From positions 310,001 through 374,000 of the forward strand of contig MNCI01027002.1 in NCBI GenBank assembly GCA_015680685.1: a DNA stretch of 64,000 bases, given 5' to 3'. Each line of letters starts with the position of its first letter. Positions within the stretch are counted from its first letter, which is position 1. The notes beneath the pieces are model-generated. The model saw only the letters and a program-made list of their open reading frames with translations, was not told where the DNA came from and made no database searches. A program made the position numbers and the translations under genes. Positions 1 to 10,577 of this stretch are shown here, one piece after another. This DNA is from Gnetum montanum. Taxonomy: Eukaryota; Streptophyta; Gnetopsida; Gnetales; Gnetaceae.

Positions 1-1455
1 AGCCAAACACTTAATGAAGCAATTCAAAAACATGGACGTGCAACATGTCTCCAGAAACGATAATACCATTGCAGATGCACTAGCCATGCTAGTGTTAAAC
101 ATATTACCTAACATGTTCCATATGTTGCCAAGCTCCATAATCAGTTGTGCTAAACCCATAACCAATACTCTCGATACATTACCAATTGCATCCATTAGTA
201 CAACACACGCGATAGAATGGTATGACGACATAAAAGAGTACCTTCTACACGGTGAAACACAGCGACATCTAACGAATGCACAAGAAGACGCGGTACGAAA
301 GCATTCTCGGCAACATGCACTGGTAGGGGACACATTATGTCATCAATCCTATGAAGGCATACTGCTAACATGCATTAGTAGCACTGATGCCCAAACCATC
401 ATTGAGAAAGTACATGACGGACTATGTGGAGGACACATAGCACGTAAAGCAATGGCAATGAAAATAAGACATTTATGTTATTATTGGTCACACATGGAGT
501 ATGATTATCTATCCAAGGCTAAAACATGTAGTATCTGTCAAAGAAATAGTAATCTAATACATGTTCCACCAAATGAGTTGCACATAGCGCAAATCACCTG
601 GTCCTTTCAAAAGTGGGGGTTGGACCTCATCGGACCAATAACACCCATATCTTCTGTAGGGCATAGCTTCATCGTAACCGTGACAGAGTATTTTACAAAG
701 TGGGTAGAAGCTGCTCCCCTTAGAAAAATCACATCTAAACACATATTCACTTCATTCTCGAAAACATTGTGACCCATTTTGGCATCCCCATGACCATCAT
801 CACTGATAACAGGTCACAATTCAACAGTGCCAAAACCAAAACTTTCTGTGAAAGCCTAGGAATCAAAAACTCATTTTCATCCCCTTATTACCTTTAGAGA
901 AATGGGCAAGCTAAGGCCACAAATAAAGCTATCATTACAATACTTAAAAAGATGCTTACCCAAAGCAAGAAAAGATGGCACGAGCAGCTGGTATACGCAT
1001 TGTGGGCTTATCGTACTACGCATTGGACCTCCACAAGTAAAACACCATATAGTCTTGTTTATGGTTCAGAAGCTGTTTTACCCTTGGAATTATAGGTACC
1101 GTATTTAAGGATCACACTCTGCGGACTCCTTGATGAAGGGCAAAACAATGATCTACACATTGTTGACTTGGACTCGGTGGAAAAGGAACGTATACGTGCC
1201 CTCGATCAGATTAAATGGTACCAAAAATGATAATGACAACGCCATCGACATGATGTTCATAAGCGCCCTATCAAAGAAGATGACCTTGTACTTAAGGTCA
1301 TTTGGGAACACTTGAACAAATTCTCAGCCAACTGGGAAGGGCCCTACTTGCTCACCAAAGCGTACGACAACGGAGCATTCAAGTTAGTTGACATGGAAGG
1401 GAATGAGCTTGTAAATCTGACCAATCACTTGTTCTTGAAACCATTCCACATTTGA
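1..1455 (+). pseudogene. Tat-lineage Ty3/gypsy pol 3' end (RNase H tail and integrase), decayed
   Basis: This is the 3' part of a retrotransposon polyprotein, entering from outside the window. The first ~90 codons hold the RNase H tail (NTIADALA). The zinc-binding integrase N-domain follows, with HDGLCGGH and CSICQ. The catalytic core begins at WGLDLIGPI with YFTKWVEA. The frame is broken at about 770, and the second catalytic Asp lies in ITDN in another frame near 800. A stop precedes the NGQAK motif near 900, where the catalytic Glu is replaced by Lys. A final frame ends near 1455 with a GAFKLVDMEG tail. The spacing, the long insert before the zinc finger and this tail are typical of the Tat lineage rather than Athila. 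Integrase would insert element cDNA in the nucleus; frameshifts, stops and the lost Glu make this copy non-functional. Confidence 0.88.
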
Positions 1456-1473
1456 GTATGGGCTCAGGTACGT

Positions 1474-1621
1474 GCTCGTCCTAGCATCATGATGGTAAAC
1501 TGATACCACAGCTCGTCCTAGCATCATGACGGTAAACTGATACCGCAACTCGTCTTGGAATCATGATGGTAAACTGATACCACAGCTCGTCCTGGAATCA
1601 TGATGGTAAACTGATACCACA
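1474..1621 (+). repeat. 37-bp tandem repeat, four units
   Basis: Four head-to-tail units of exactly 37 bp (1474, 1511, 1548 and 1585) open with GCTCGTCCT or a close variant and end in AACTGATACCACA. Units differ by only a few substitutions and none carries an indel. A degenerate fifth copy (GATAGTAAACTAGCACC) follows. The array starts 18 bp after the end of the integrase reading frame. Confidence 0.95.
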
Positions 1622-2848
1622 GAGTATCCACAATGATAGTAAACTAGCACCCATCTGGCACGACAATAAAGTACCATAGTCACATTCGCCAGAGTCTGCT
1701 AAGACTAGAAACTGGTTTGCCTCTTCACGGTCGGCCAAGATTAGAAACTGGTAATGTACCATCCGTCACAATGCTAAACAGGAAATGTCCAATGGGTCAT
1801 GACATAAAACTAACCCATGATAGTCAACTATGACTATAAACTAGCAACTTCATCTCTGGTTCCTCAATTTGTGACTGCATTCAAGCTTCACCAGAATCGC
1901 TGCATCGCTCACCATTGGACGATCCTAACAACATTACTACCATTCATATACAGTGCCTAAAATCCCATCTGGTGCCTTCATTTCATCAATAGTTGTTTAA
2001 GTCTAAGCTTGCTTACGCACTCATGGTTTTCTGATCTTCTTGGAGTTATGTTTGTAGGATGATACTTAGAGGTGTTCGTACAAGAATGCACTTCTTCATA
2101 AGCAGCAAGGTTAGACATTGTTCACAATGCACGTGACAAGACTAAGCAAGCCATTTACTAGTACATCTCCCGTTACATATCCCACCTATCCCTCAACATC
2201 TTCTACTTGGTTACATCCCGAACACACCCAGTACAGCCTGAAACATTGAACATACTATTGCATATTGTGCCACTCTTAAGCAATTGCAACCCACAACATG
2301 GCATTTGAGCATGTGCAAAAAAAAAAAAACCATCGTCCCTTCTTACATAAAAAACAAAACGGGATGACAGTTGCCTCGAAAGAAAACGCTCATGTCTAAA
2401 ACAATCAAGTAACATCCCGTTGCACAGCTTTGGCTCTCTGCCAACAGGTTTCCCCTAAACACTATACAAGGGCCCTGTTCCTCCAAAGAATGCAACACAT
2501 CATCATGTGGCTTTGGTTATGCCAACAAGTTCTCTTAAAAACACCAAGAAAGAGTCTTGTACCGCCAAAGGACGTACATGTCATGCTTTGATCCCAAGAA
2601 GATAAGCATCACCTACACACATACCCGAATATCCTCTTCACCACGCACAAGCCCTTCATTGGTTACCAATCCCTATAGTTTTCATTTCCCTATCAAATAC
2701 AAATTTCATTTCCCCAATCCTATGTACTATTGAACATGGTACGATGACATCTAGCCAAGTGGCAAAGGACAATGTCTCTCTCAAGTTTCTTGCGGTGTTT
2801 TGTACTTCTTTGTCGATGCTTCTTGAGTTGATTCCTCCAAGCGTCAAC

Positions 2849-2856
2849 AAAGAGGG
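2849..2856 (+). other. Polypurine tract of the Tat-like element
   Basis: AAAGAGGG lies six bases before the inferred LTR start TGAAACACC. The same arrangement (AACAAAGTGGGG then TAAAAGACC) recurs at 4724-4748. This is the expected site for plus-strand DNA priming during reverse transcription. Confidence 0.6.
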
Positions 2857-3089
2857 CCCAATGAAACACCAACAAAATTCTGAGCTTAGTACTTCTCCAA
2901 CAAGAATCGAGCTAAGTCATGATGTTCCCCAGCATGACTAAAGCTTGAGGGCCTCACAGACAGCTTCAAGCAGATTCAGACTCAACGAGAAGCAGTTCCC
3001 TAGGACCTGCCATTGACCATGATGACATCTGCTATCAAACATGGCAACTTTGGAGCTCAAGATACTTAGTCCTTACTAAGTATGCATTC

Positions 3090-3665
3090 TCAGCGTATAC
3101 GCCCAATGTATACGCCTGGTAGATACAGCGTATATGCCCAGCGTATACACCCAGCACACATTCACAGCGTATGCGCCCAGCATACACAACCTCATATGTA
3201 CACTTAGCATGTATGACTGACATATACATCCAGTATGCAACCCGTAAAGACGACATGGAAATAGCACTACGGAGCAAGATTTTGTACAAAGCATCAACTC
3301 ACATAAACAGAGAAATCATCAAGTGTTGACATCATGCATTCTAGAGTCCATACGCTAAGCATGTATATCCTGCACGCCCAGCAGATACAGCATATACGCC
3401 CAGTGTATACGCCCAACATGTACAAAGTGCGCGACCAGTGTGCAGCACAACGTAAACCAATCTGAGCTCTCCAGAGCCATGTCAGATCAAGGTCAACCAA
3501 GCTGAACATCTATAGGTAGCATCTTTATGGCATCTGAATTCAAATCTTAGGGTCGAATGACTTCTTTTGTTTTGATTAGGTCTATATGCTGAGGTCATAC
3601 GTCCAGCATGCATACGCTAGTGTACAATGGTATACGCTAGCATGCAGTAGTATATGTTGGTGTGC
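3090..3665 (+). repeat. GCGTATACGC palindrome array in U3 of LTR1
   Basis: A degenerate array with consensus CAGCGTATACGCC. GCGTATACGC at 3093-3102 is a perfect 10-bp palindrome. Near-copies occur at 3129, 3141, 3390 and 3404, and looser ones between 3590 and 3665. Spacing is irregular (about 11-20 bp inside clusters). The array lies 130-700 bp upstream of the TATA box, where U3 enhancers would sit. Confidence 0.75.
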
Positions 3666-3796
3666 AGCATGCTGTATACTTGTAAAATTTCATTCTTTCG
3701 CACCCGGTCAACATGGAACATGTCACCCGACCCGAGAGTCCAGCACTTCATAGCCAATCATCCCCTTTCAAAACCCGAGTCCCACGTCTAAACTTG

Positions 3797-3805
3797 TATA
3801 AAAAT
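3797..3805 (+). promoter_or_regulatory. TATA box of LTR1
   Basis: TATAAAAAT in a GC-richer context, at the same relative place in the LTR as the TATA boxes at 5200 and 46406. Confidence 0.5.
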
Positions 3806-4417
3806 CCTGATTTTTCACTAGACCGGGGTCGGCAATTTTGAGCAAACTAGAGACAAAAAAGAGAACCAGAGACATTGAGAAATCAGGGAGTAAAGTAGAG
3901 ACCCTGTACGCTGGACCTTAACCCTACACACTGAGCATACATCCTTCATGCTGTGCTTGCAGTTAAACCAGTACACAATCATCCCTATGCATCCACCGGG
4001 GCTCTTCATCCACCTTGTGTTAGATTCACAACTGTGTTAGACCGGTGCATTGTAACTTCCAGTCTCACAATAACATTAACACATCTATTTTTGCTAAGAT
4101 TTGTTACAATTTTCTTTGGTAATTATTGCATGCTTATTACTTGTTTTCCCATACGTTTACGCTCCTATACGTCTACTCTCTTGTACGTTTACGCTCCATA
4201 TTACATTAGTTGCGCCATTTACGTATAACCCAGTGTACAGTATATCGATGTACGTTCAGGGAAATCCTTGCTTGATCCGTGTGTGGACCATTCAAGGTAC
4301 TCTGCCTTCATTAATTCCAGCTTGCCCTCAAGTGAAGGTAGGGTCTTCTGTGCGTGTCTAGGGATCTCCAGGTTTCTGTTTCATTCCAGCTAGAGACCGA
4401 CGATTTTGGATAGTACA

Positions 4418-4739
4418 ATAAGCATTCTGATGAGAGGTCAATGTTCTTGGGGGAAGTCACTTTATGTCATGGTCACTATCAACTATGCTGAATTTGAATC
4501 TTACATCATGATCCACTATTTGAATTTCATTTGCACTATTTAAATTTCATCTCCCTAGCATTGCCTATACCCCTTATCCCTCAACATAACCTTATTTCCA
4601 TAACACTCTTGAGCATGGTAAAACAACATCTGATTTTGTACCGGTGAGTAATGTTGGTGGCATGTTTTCTATGGTGTTTTGTAATTCTTTGTTGATGTTT
4701 CTTGGGCCACTTCTTCAGATGTCAACAAAGTGGGGCCAT
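4418..4739 (+). mobile_element. 3' internal scrap of a second related gypsy element
   Basis: The sequence from about 4620 to 4739 matches the 120 bp before LTR1 (shared GGTGTTTTGTA, GTCAACAAAG and the polypurine run), and it ends against the next LTR at 4740. It is therefore the 3' end of another element of the same superfamily. The Tat-like element seems to have inserted into it, which explains the abrupt start after LTR1. Confidence 0.6.
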
Positions 4740-4919
4740 TAAAAGACCACAAAATTTTGGGTCTCAGCATCTCAATTGCAAAAATGGCTAAGTGTCAAAA
4801 TGGTGGCGCTTCTCCCATATTTTTCCAAGTGTTGAGTGTAGTTAGCTTTAACTGCCAGATTTGCAAAATTTTTCTAAGTGTTAGAATGCTAGCACTTTCT
4901 GTAGATTCACATGGCACCC

Positions 4920-5095
4920 TGTTACGTTGGGTAGCGTAGCACCCTGTTACATTGCATAGCATAGCACCATGTCTACTACAGCGTAGCACCCTGTCACACT
5001 GCGTAGTGTAGCACCCTGTCACGCTGCATAGCGTAGCACAATGTCTACTGCAGCGTAGCACCTTATGTACTACAGCATAGCACCTTGTCTAGCAT
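4920..5095 (+). repeat. GCGTAGCACC tandem array in U3 of LTR2
   Basis: About nine degenerate units of 20-24 bp combine GCGTAGCACC with CTGTCAC or ATGTCTACT and CTACAGCGTAG. Facing GTAG and CTAC half-sites give short dyads. A shorter version occurs at 49836-49950. The array ends about 105 bp before the TATA box. Confidence 0.8.
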
Positions 5096-5199
5096 TGCAG
5101 CTAGCATCCTGTGTCCCACACGTAACATGAGATCAGCATGGTCCCATCCACCGCACTACCACGTGGTACTTCATCCACATTTTGGACTAACCTTAGCCC

Positions 5200-5207
5200 T
5201 ATAAATA
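5200..5207 (+). promoter_or_regulatory. TATA box of LTR2
   Basis: TATAAATA in the context CCCTATAAATACCCC; the identical core occurs at 50049-50056 in the duplicate. Confidence 0.55.
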
Positions 5208-5850
5208 CCCCTATACCCTCTTTTGAAAAGAAGGGGGGGAGGAGGGTTGGCATTCATTTCTCACCAGTAAGGTAGTTGGCACTTCCATTTGGCATTTGGC
5301 ACTTTGGAATCTTGGCACTTAGCTCTATGGACGAACGAGACCTAGAGCACATTACACCGGCAAAGAGGCACACCTACATTGCATGGTACACTGCATCCCC
5401 ATTGTAGCCCTATAAAACATCACATGATACACCATGGCTATCAACTTGGCAAGCACAGTCCAACATAGTGAGCACCAGACTTCATAGCCTAACACCATTG
5501 AGGCTGTGACTACACTCCCACTGCATCTATTATACACTGTGTATCCCTTTGTGAATCAGCTATGCTCCCTCTTTTGGGGCGGTGCACTGTTGTTCCTAAA
5601 TTTTGTTGCATTTATCAAGCATTTATCTTTGCCATTTAGCATAATACTTGTATTTTTCTTACTTTTTCATACATATTAGCACATTCACGTCACAGTTCTT
5701 AGGCCATGACACCTTGCTATGCTCTAGCTTTCCCGGACTCGATGCCTGCATCTAACATAGTATAAACCCTTTTCACACACATTCATCGTGTTCGTGAAAA
5801 GCTAGAGCACCACATAAGTCTCTGTCTGATCAACAAGGGACTTATTTATG

Positions 5851-8469
5851 CAAAAGATTTATTTCTCAAAAATGCCCTAAATAAACAAAGAAAGAGAAAA
5901 CTTGACCAAGTGGGTAAAACTAAATTGGGTAAGTGGTAGAGAAACAGAGGAGGGATGAGTGATTTCATTTTTAGTTATCTTGTTACATTGTCTAGTAGTC
6001 GGGCTTGGTTAACATCATTTTTTTAAAATCATCTTAGCCAATTTATAGATATATATATATATATATATCTAAGCTAGTGTTATAAATTTTCTCTCTCTTC
6101 TCTACTTTCTTCCTCTGTGCTATTCTTATGCAATTTTGATTATTATATTGAGGTTTTGTCAATTTTTTGCTATTTTGAGCTTATTTTTGATATTTTAAAT
6201 GTGTTTGGCCCTTTTTTTATCTTTTAGTGAATTTATGGAATTATGGGAATCTTATCCAACTTACCCTTTGGATATTTTATGAATATTTTGATACTACCCA
6301 TGACATAAGCATGATTTTGCTAGAATTTTGTGGAATTTTGGCTCCCATGGATTTGGCTATTTTGGAAATTAGTTGGATTTTGGAACAAAATAATAAAACT
6401 TTTGAGGCAATAATTTTGTGAAATTTTAGCTTTTATGGATTTTGGCCATTTTGAAATATTTTTGGATTTTCGGAATAAAATAATAATATTTACATGACTA
6501 TTTGTGCTTAGTTGGTAGTGATAGCCATGAATCTTTTAGATGCCCCCATTTGCATGCAATAGTGGTGTGTTCTTTAATGGGATCCACCCCATGGGAATAA
6601 AGGTTGTTAGATGATTTCCTACACTGGATTTTTATTCATAAGTTCATGTGAGCCTATGGATTTAGCCAAGATCATGACACTAAGAAATTAAGGCTAGTGG
6701 TGTGTGGTGAGGCATAGTCAAGACCTATCCTTCCAATGATACATGTGCCTTAGCCATCGAGGATGTTAGTAGTGAGGTTATTACCAAGACCCAACCATCA
6801 TTGATTTATTTAGAGTCAAGAGGCTAATCCAATGATAGTATTGAGGTTATTCTAAGACTTGTTAGTGAGTTACTTTGGTAGTGAGGATGACCAAGACCTA
6901 GCCTTTAGAGATGCCTATTTAAAATACACATTTTCTTTGAACTTTGCTAAACAAATTTGTGCTATCCTTGAATACTAAAGGATTAAGTAATTAAAAATAA
7001 ATATATATTTGCTTGATATTTTTGGATTTGATTTAAATTCCATGAAAATTTGTGACATTTTGACCTTGCAACCTTTTGTATATTTATTGGAAGCCTTTAT
7101 CAAACCATATCTTGATATTTTTGGCCCATAACCTATATGCTCCATGAAGAGGGAAATAAACTAACCTTTCTTATTTCAATAAACAAGGAAGTGTTGGAAG
7201 GGAAAACATAGGACAAAAGTTGGACCGGCTCCATACAAGATAGATCCTCTTAACTTGAAAAATATTTAATGTATATTTTGTATTTTGTAAAATACAAACC
7301 ATGTACACTTTTGCGCTACTTTAGCCATGTACTTATTTTAGTGAATAAATAATAAAGTATATTAGATATGAATTTTGTATTAATGCCATTAGAATTATAA
7401 GATTACCAAGAACATTTGTTTTTTCAATTTGGCATGTGCAGTATGTTTGGGGAAAATTTAAGATTGTTTATTTCACATTAATATTTTATTATTTAATTTA
7501 ATAAATTTCAAACATTAATAACTTTATTTCTAAAGGTTCGTTTCAGACAAAACAAGTATCATTTGGATTGTTATTTTGCATACTATTCTATGATGCACCT
7601 CATGGAATTTTTAGACGTCATCCTTTTTGTGGCTATGCAAAACTCAAATTTTTATTAAATAAATTTTATTTAATTATATGTGTGAATATTATAAACTTTT
7701 ATCATGTTATATTGCTTTACTATAATTATGCTTCTAATTGATAATTTTTAATATCTATTGCCTTCTTTTAGTTAGCAAATCAAAGTTAAATCTAGATCCT
7801 TCTAATAGTGGAACTCAATTTTGGATCATTAATGAAGTTTGCACTTGTAGAGATTTGCAAGAAACATCAAACCTCATCACTCTAGCCCACTCTTTCAAGT
7901 AATGGTAAATGATATCTTGGGCAAGTCCATCAATTTTGGTAGAATAAACAAGATGATGCAAATATGAAGATTGAATAAGTAATAGTGCCATATTTAGTTG
8001 AAGCAATTATCAGGAAACTAAATATACAAAATTTCATAGTTAACATTGCCCAAATCTCAACATAGTACAATACAGATGCAAAAAACTTATGGTTATAGAG
8101 GACATATGAGACCACTAAAAGGGAGTATAATGGATTATTCATGGTAGAAAATATTTACTTGAAGATTGGAATGCATCATATTTTTCCAACTAGAAAACTT
8201 TACAAAATTTCCACCTATGCTGCTAGATGAAGTACTATATTAATGGGGAAATTCCAAGATAACATAGCTTATCTATTATTTTTAAAAATTAAAATAATGT
8301 TGAATAGAAAAAGATAAGGAAACCCACACTTCTATTTCATTGTCTTTTTAGAAAGTTATGCATGCAAGTAGAAATGTTGGGCTACATAAATGATATTCTC
8401 TAAAAACTCCATAATACTTTGTATGTAGAATTTTTTTTTGATATTCCTAGTGATGTAGACAAGGCAAGT
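5851..8469 (+). other. Long AT-rich 5' leader of the LTR2 element
   Basis: About 2.6 kb without coding potential. It includes an (AT)n run at 6049-6069 after a pyrimidine-rich stretch, and then T-rich sequence. The part from about 6000 to 7000 is recognisable in reverse complement within repeats A (12780-14100) and B, for example GTGTGGTGAGGCATAGTCAA. The leader is thus shared with elements carrying a different LTR. It is repeated nearly base for base at about 50750-53290. Confidence 0.65.
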
Positions 8470-9512
8470 CATGTACAATTTCTTTTATATTCCTAGGGAT
8501 ATCACTACAATGCAGTCTAAATTAATATCTACCAAAGGAAAACTAGTCATGGAAAAAAACAAGAATGCAAGATGTAGAAAATGCAGTCTACATGCTACAA
8601 GAAGAAGTAGTCACATTACAAGTCGAAAGAGAAGACCATACAAAATACATTTCATTAGATGAGCTATTGTAATTCTGAAGTAATCAAATTAAATAATTAA
8701 TGAATAAGCAAAAATATATGGAGATGGATAAAGAGAAAGCAGTTTAGAATTCTTTAGTAGTAGAGGCTTAGATGTACATTCGTGTCAATGCTAACACTGC
8801 ATGAGAAGAAGAGAATAAGAAGATTATTATAGAAAAATTAAGGCTAAAAGACATTCAAAAATAGAACATGCTTAAGGAAATTATCCATCAACTAAGAGAG
8901 TAGTTTTCTAAAGTTAACCTAGATATGAGACAACTTGCTTGTGAAAACAAGACCTTATCAATGGAAGAAGTACATGCAATCAAATAAAAATCAACCATTG
9001 ATATTAGCGCATGGTTGAATGAGGTCAATAAACATGAAAGGCTCAAAGAACACTTTACAGATCAAGTTGGAATGTAAAAGCAAATTACTAAAAAAGAAAT
9101 ATAGATGACCAAGGCTAAGATTAGTACCATTATGTAGTAGACACTTAACTGGCAACTCATCTTAGATAGTATTGCCCTTATCCACTAAGCTGAGTTGAAG
9201 AATAAAGACCGAAAGATAGAAGATTTAACCAAGTACATGGGGTTAGGAAAACTATGTTATGGTAGCTTGGCCATGTTAATAGTAGGTAGGCTAATAATAG
9301 AACTAAAGTAGCAAATCTTCCATGTTAACATGGAAGATGAACAACTAAAACCCCATATTAACACCTATGAATATTATTGAGTTAGTATGGATAATGCATG
9401 ATCCCAAGACTAAAGAAGAAAAGCTGAGAGCATTGTTAAATAGGTATCAATTCAAGAAGCTGGATGACAAAGGAAAAATTCCAATGGAGGAGCCAGCACT
9501 ACTAAGAACTTG
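8470..9512 (+). pseudogene. Decayed pre-gag ORF, coiled-coil-like, function unknown
   Basis: From 8568 to about 9400 a single reading frame runs without a frameshift and encodes a Glu/Lys/Leu/Gln-rich, strongly helical, coiled-coil-like sequence (for example EEVVTLQVEREDHTKY). It is broken only by roughly fifteen point stops. Nearly all are TAG, TAA or TGA in places where CAG, CAA or CGA would fit. The last ~110 bases continue in another frame and end at a stop near 9512. A frame change near the A-run at 8552 joins it to a short upstream part. Extra ORFs upstream of gag are known in Tat/Ogre-type gypsy elements; that this is such an ORF is inference. No family was recognised. The second copy at 53290-54330 shares most of the stops. 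Confidence 0.55.
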
Positions 9513-10577
9513 AAGAGACTACATCAAGCTCTATTTTATTCTATCTTATTTTGTTTTGTTTTGTTTATGTTTATCATGTGTCAATCATATCTTGCATGGT
9601 AATTTTGTAACACCACTCAAACAATGATGCAACATTCATCATAGATGTAGTCATGTATATATGACATGATGGTGAGTCCATGTAACCCATAGGTTATAAT
9701 GAACTCTATCTTACTTTTGGTTGAACTTGAGAATCAGTTTTCAATTAGTCATTAGGGCATGATGAAATACTTTTTATCAAGGACTACAATATCATAGCCT
9801 AATATATGATGTCATAGATACAATATAGTGCACCATGATCATGCTTATAAATATAGGTTCACCATCATGTCGAAGAGAGCTTTTTGGCTAAGACTTAAGG
9901 AAATTCTTCTAATTTGTTGTTGTAAAGTTAAAGTTACATGTGAATGCTTATAGCGTTATGATTGATAGTTGTATAGTATCTTTGTTCGAGTGGATTGTTC
10001 CTAGATATAGTTCATGAACAACAATAAAGACCAAGATTTTTCTTCATCATTGCAGCATCTCACATATAATAGATTTACTTTTTAATGGCTTTTATTATTA
10101 CTATGTCATTTACATTCCTTTAGTCTTTTGATATTACAATGTTCATTAATAAGATGGAAAAAGTAGGATTGGTTTTGAGTGTAAAATGTAATTATTTGGT
10201 AACCTAATAGTAACTTTTCTTGATTCTTTTAGTAGTAAAGTTACTTGGTAATCTTAGTAATAATTACATCAGCCCAAAACATGTATAGAAATCTAGGAAT
10301 AGCTACTTATTGCTAATAGGCTAGAATAGTTTTATATTTCTATTACACTTAGAGATAGAACATATAATCACTTTTATTATGTTTATCTTTAACATTAGAG
10401 CTACACAACATCATTTTATCATATGCCTCACTAAGAGTTAAATTATACATTCTACACTTTACTAACTCTAAGTGAGAAGACAATGAACAAAAACTTCTTA
10501 TCAACTTGTTAGTATACTTAAATTATTCATCCACAAATTAGAATCTAGTTGTGTGCAAATGCTTGTGACCTATATAG
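9513..10577 (+). other. AT-rich spacer between pre-gag ORF and gag
   Basis: No coding potential. Recognisable landmarks (ACAACAATAAAGACCAAGAT near 10020 and CTACCACTCATCACTGGTAG near 10596) recur in the copy at 54330-55430. They also recur, diverged, at 34690-35350 in a third element. Confidence 0.6.

Larger units (their letters stand above)
1456..2861 (+). other. 3' non-coding region of the Tat-like element
   Basis: A 1.4-kb stretch without coding potential lies between the end of integrase and the LTR, as usual for Tat elements. It contains a 37-bp tandem array (listed separately). A looser direct repeat has a period near 81 bp (copies starting around 2439 and 2520, each opening with TGCCAACA). 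The stretch ends in a purine-rich run next to the LTR. Its last ~150 bases are similar to 4600-4739, which precedes another LTR, so this is a family-conserved 3' end. Confidence 0.7.
2862..4417 (+). mobile_element. 3' LTR of the Tat-like element (LTR1)
   Basis: The start TGAAACACCAAC follows the polypurine tract. The end GATTTTGGATAGTACA was set by alignment with the end of the solo LTR at 47126. Length is about 1.56 kb. A TATA box (TATAAAAAT) lies at 3797-3805, 620 bp before the end, so U3 occupies roughly the first 950 bp. U3 carries an array of GTATAC palindromes (listed separately). The element to the left would be bounded by this LTR. No 5' LTR or target duplication can be checked because the element leaves the window. 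Confidence 0.75.
4740..5850 (+). mobile_element. LTR2, plus strand, end uncertain
   Basis: The start TAAAAGACCACAAAATTTT aligns with TGAAACACC of LTR1 and TAAAACACC of the solo LTR. The terminal TG has become TA here and in the solo LTR. U3 has a GCGTAG array at about 4920-5095. TATAAATA is at 5200-5207, followed by a G-rich run. The 3' boundary was not resolved and is placed near 5.85 kb by comparison of TATA-to-end distances. Since the copy at 49836 is followed by the same leader and gag, this acts as the 5' LTR of the element to the right, while also abutting a polypurine tract on its left. It may be shared between two elements joined by recombination. Confidence 0.6.

Noticed and set aside
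1474-1621. Short regular repeats that could suggest a CRISPR array
   Set aside because: Units are directly adjacent with no unique spacers, and the context is a plant retrotransposon.
3035-3297. Minus-strand frames of 73-84 codons with Tyr/Ala/Cys-rich repeats
   Set aside because: They are translations of the GTATAC palindrome array in U3 of LTR1.
4795-5061. Minus-strand frame with RCSRHCATLC repeats that looks cysteine-rich
   Set aside because: It is a translation of the GCGTAGCACC array; the same happens in the copy at 49851-50105.
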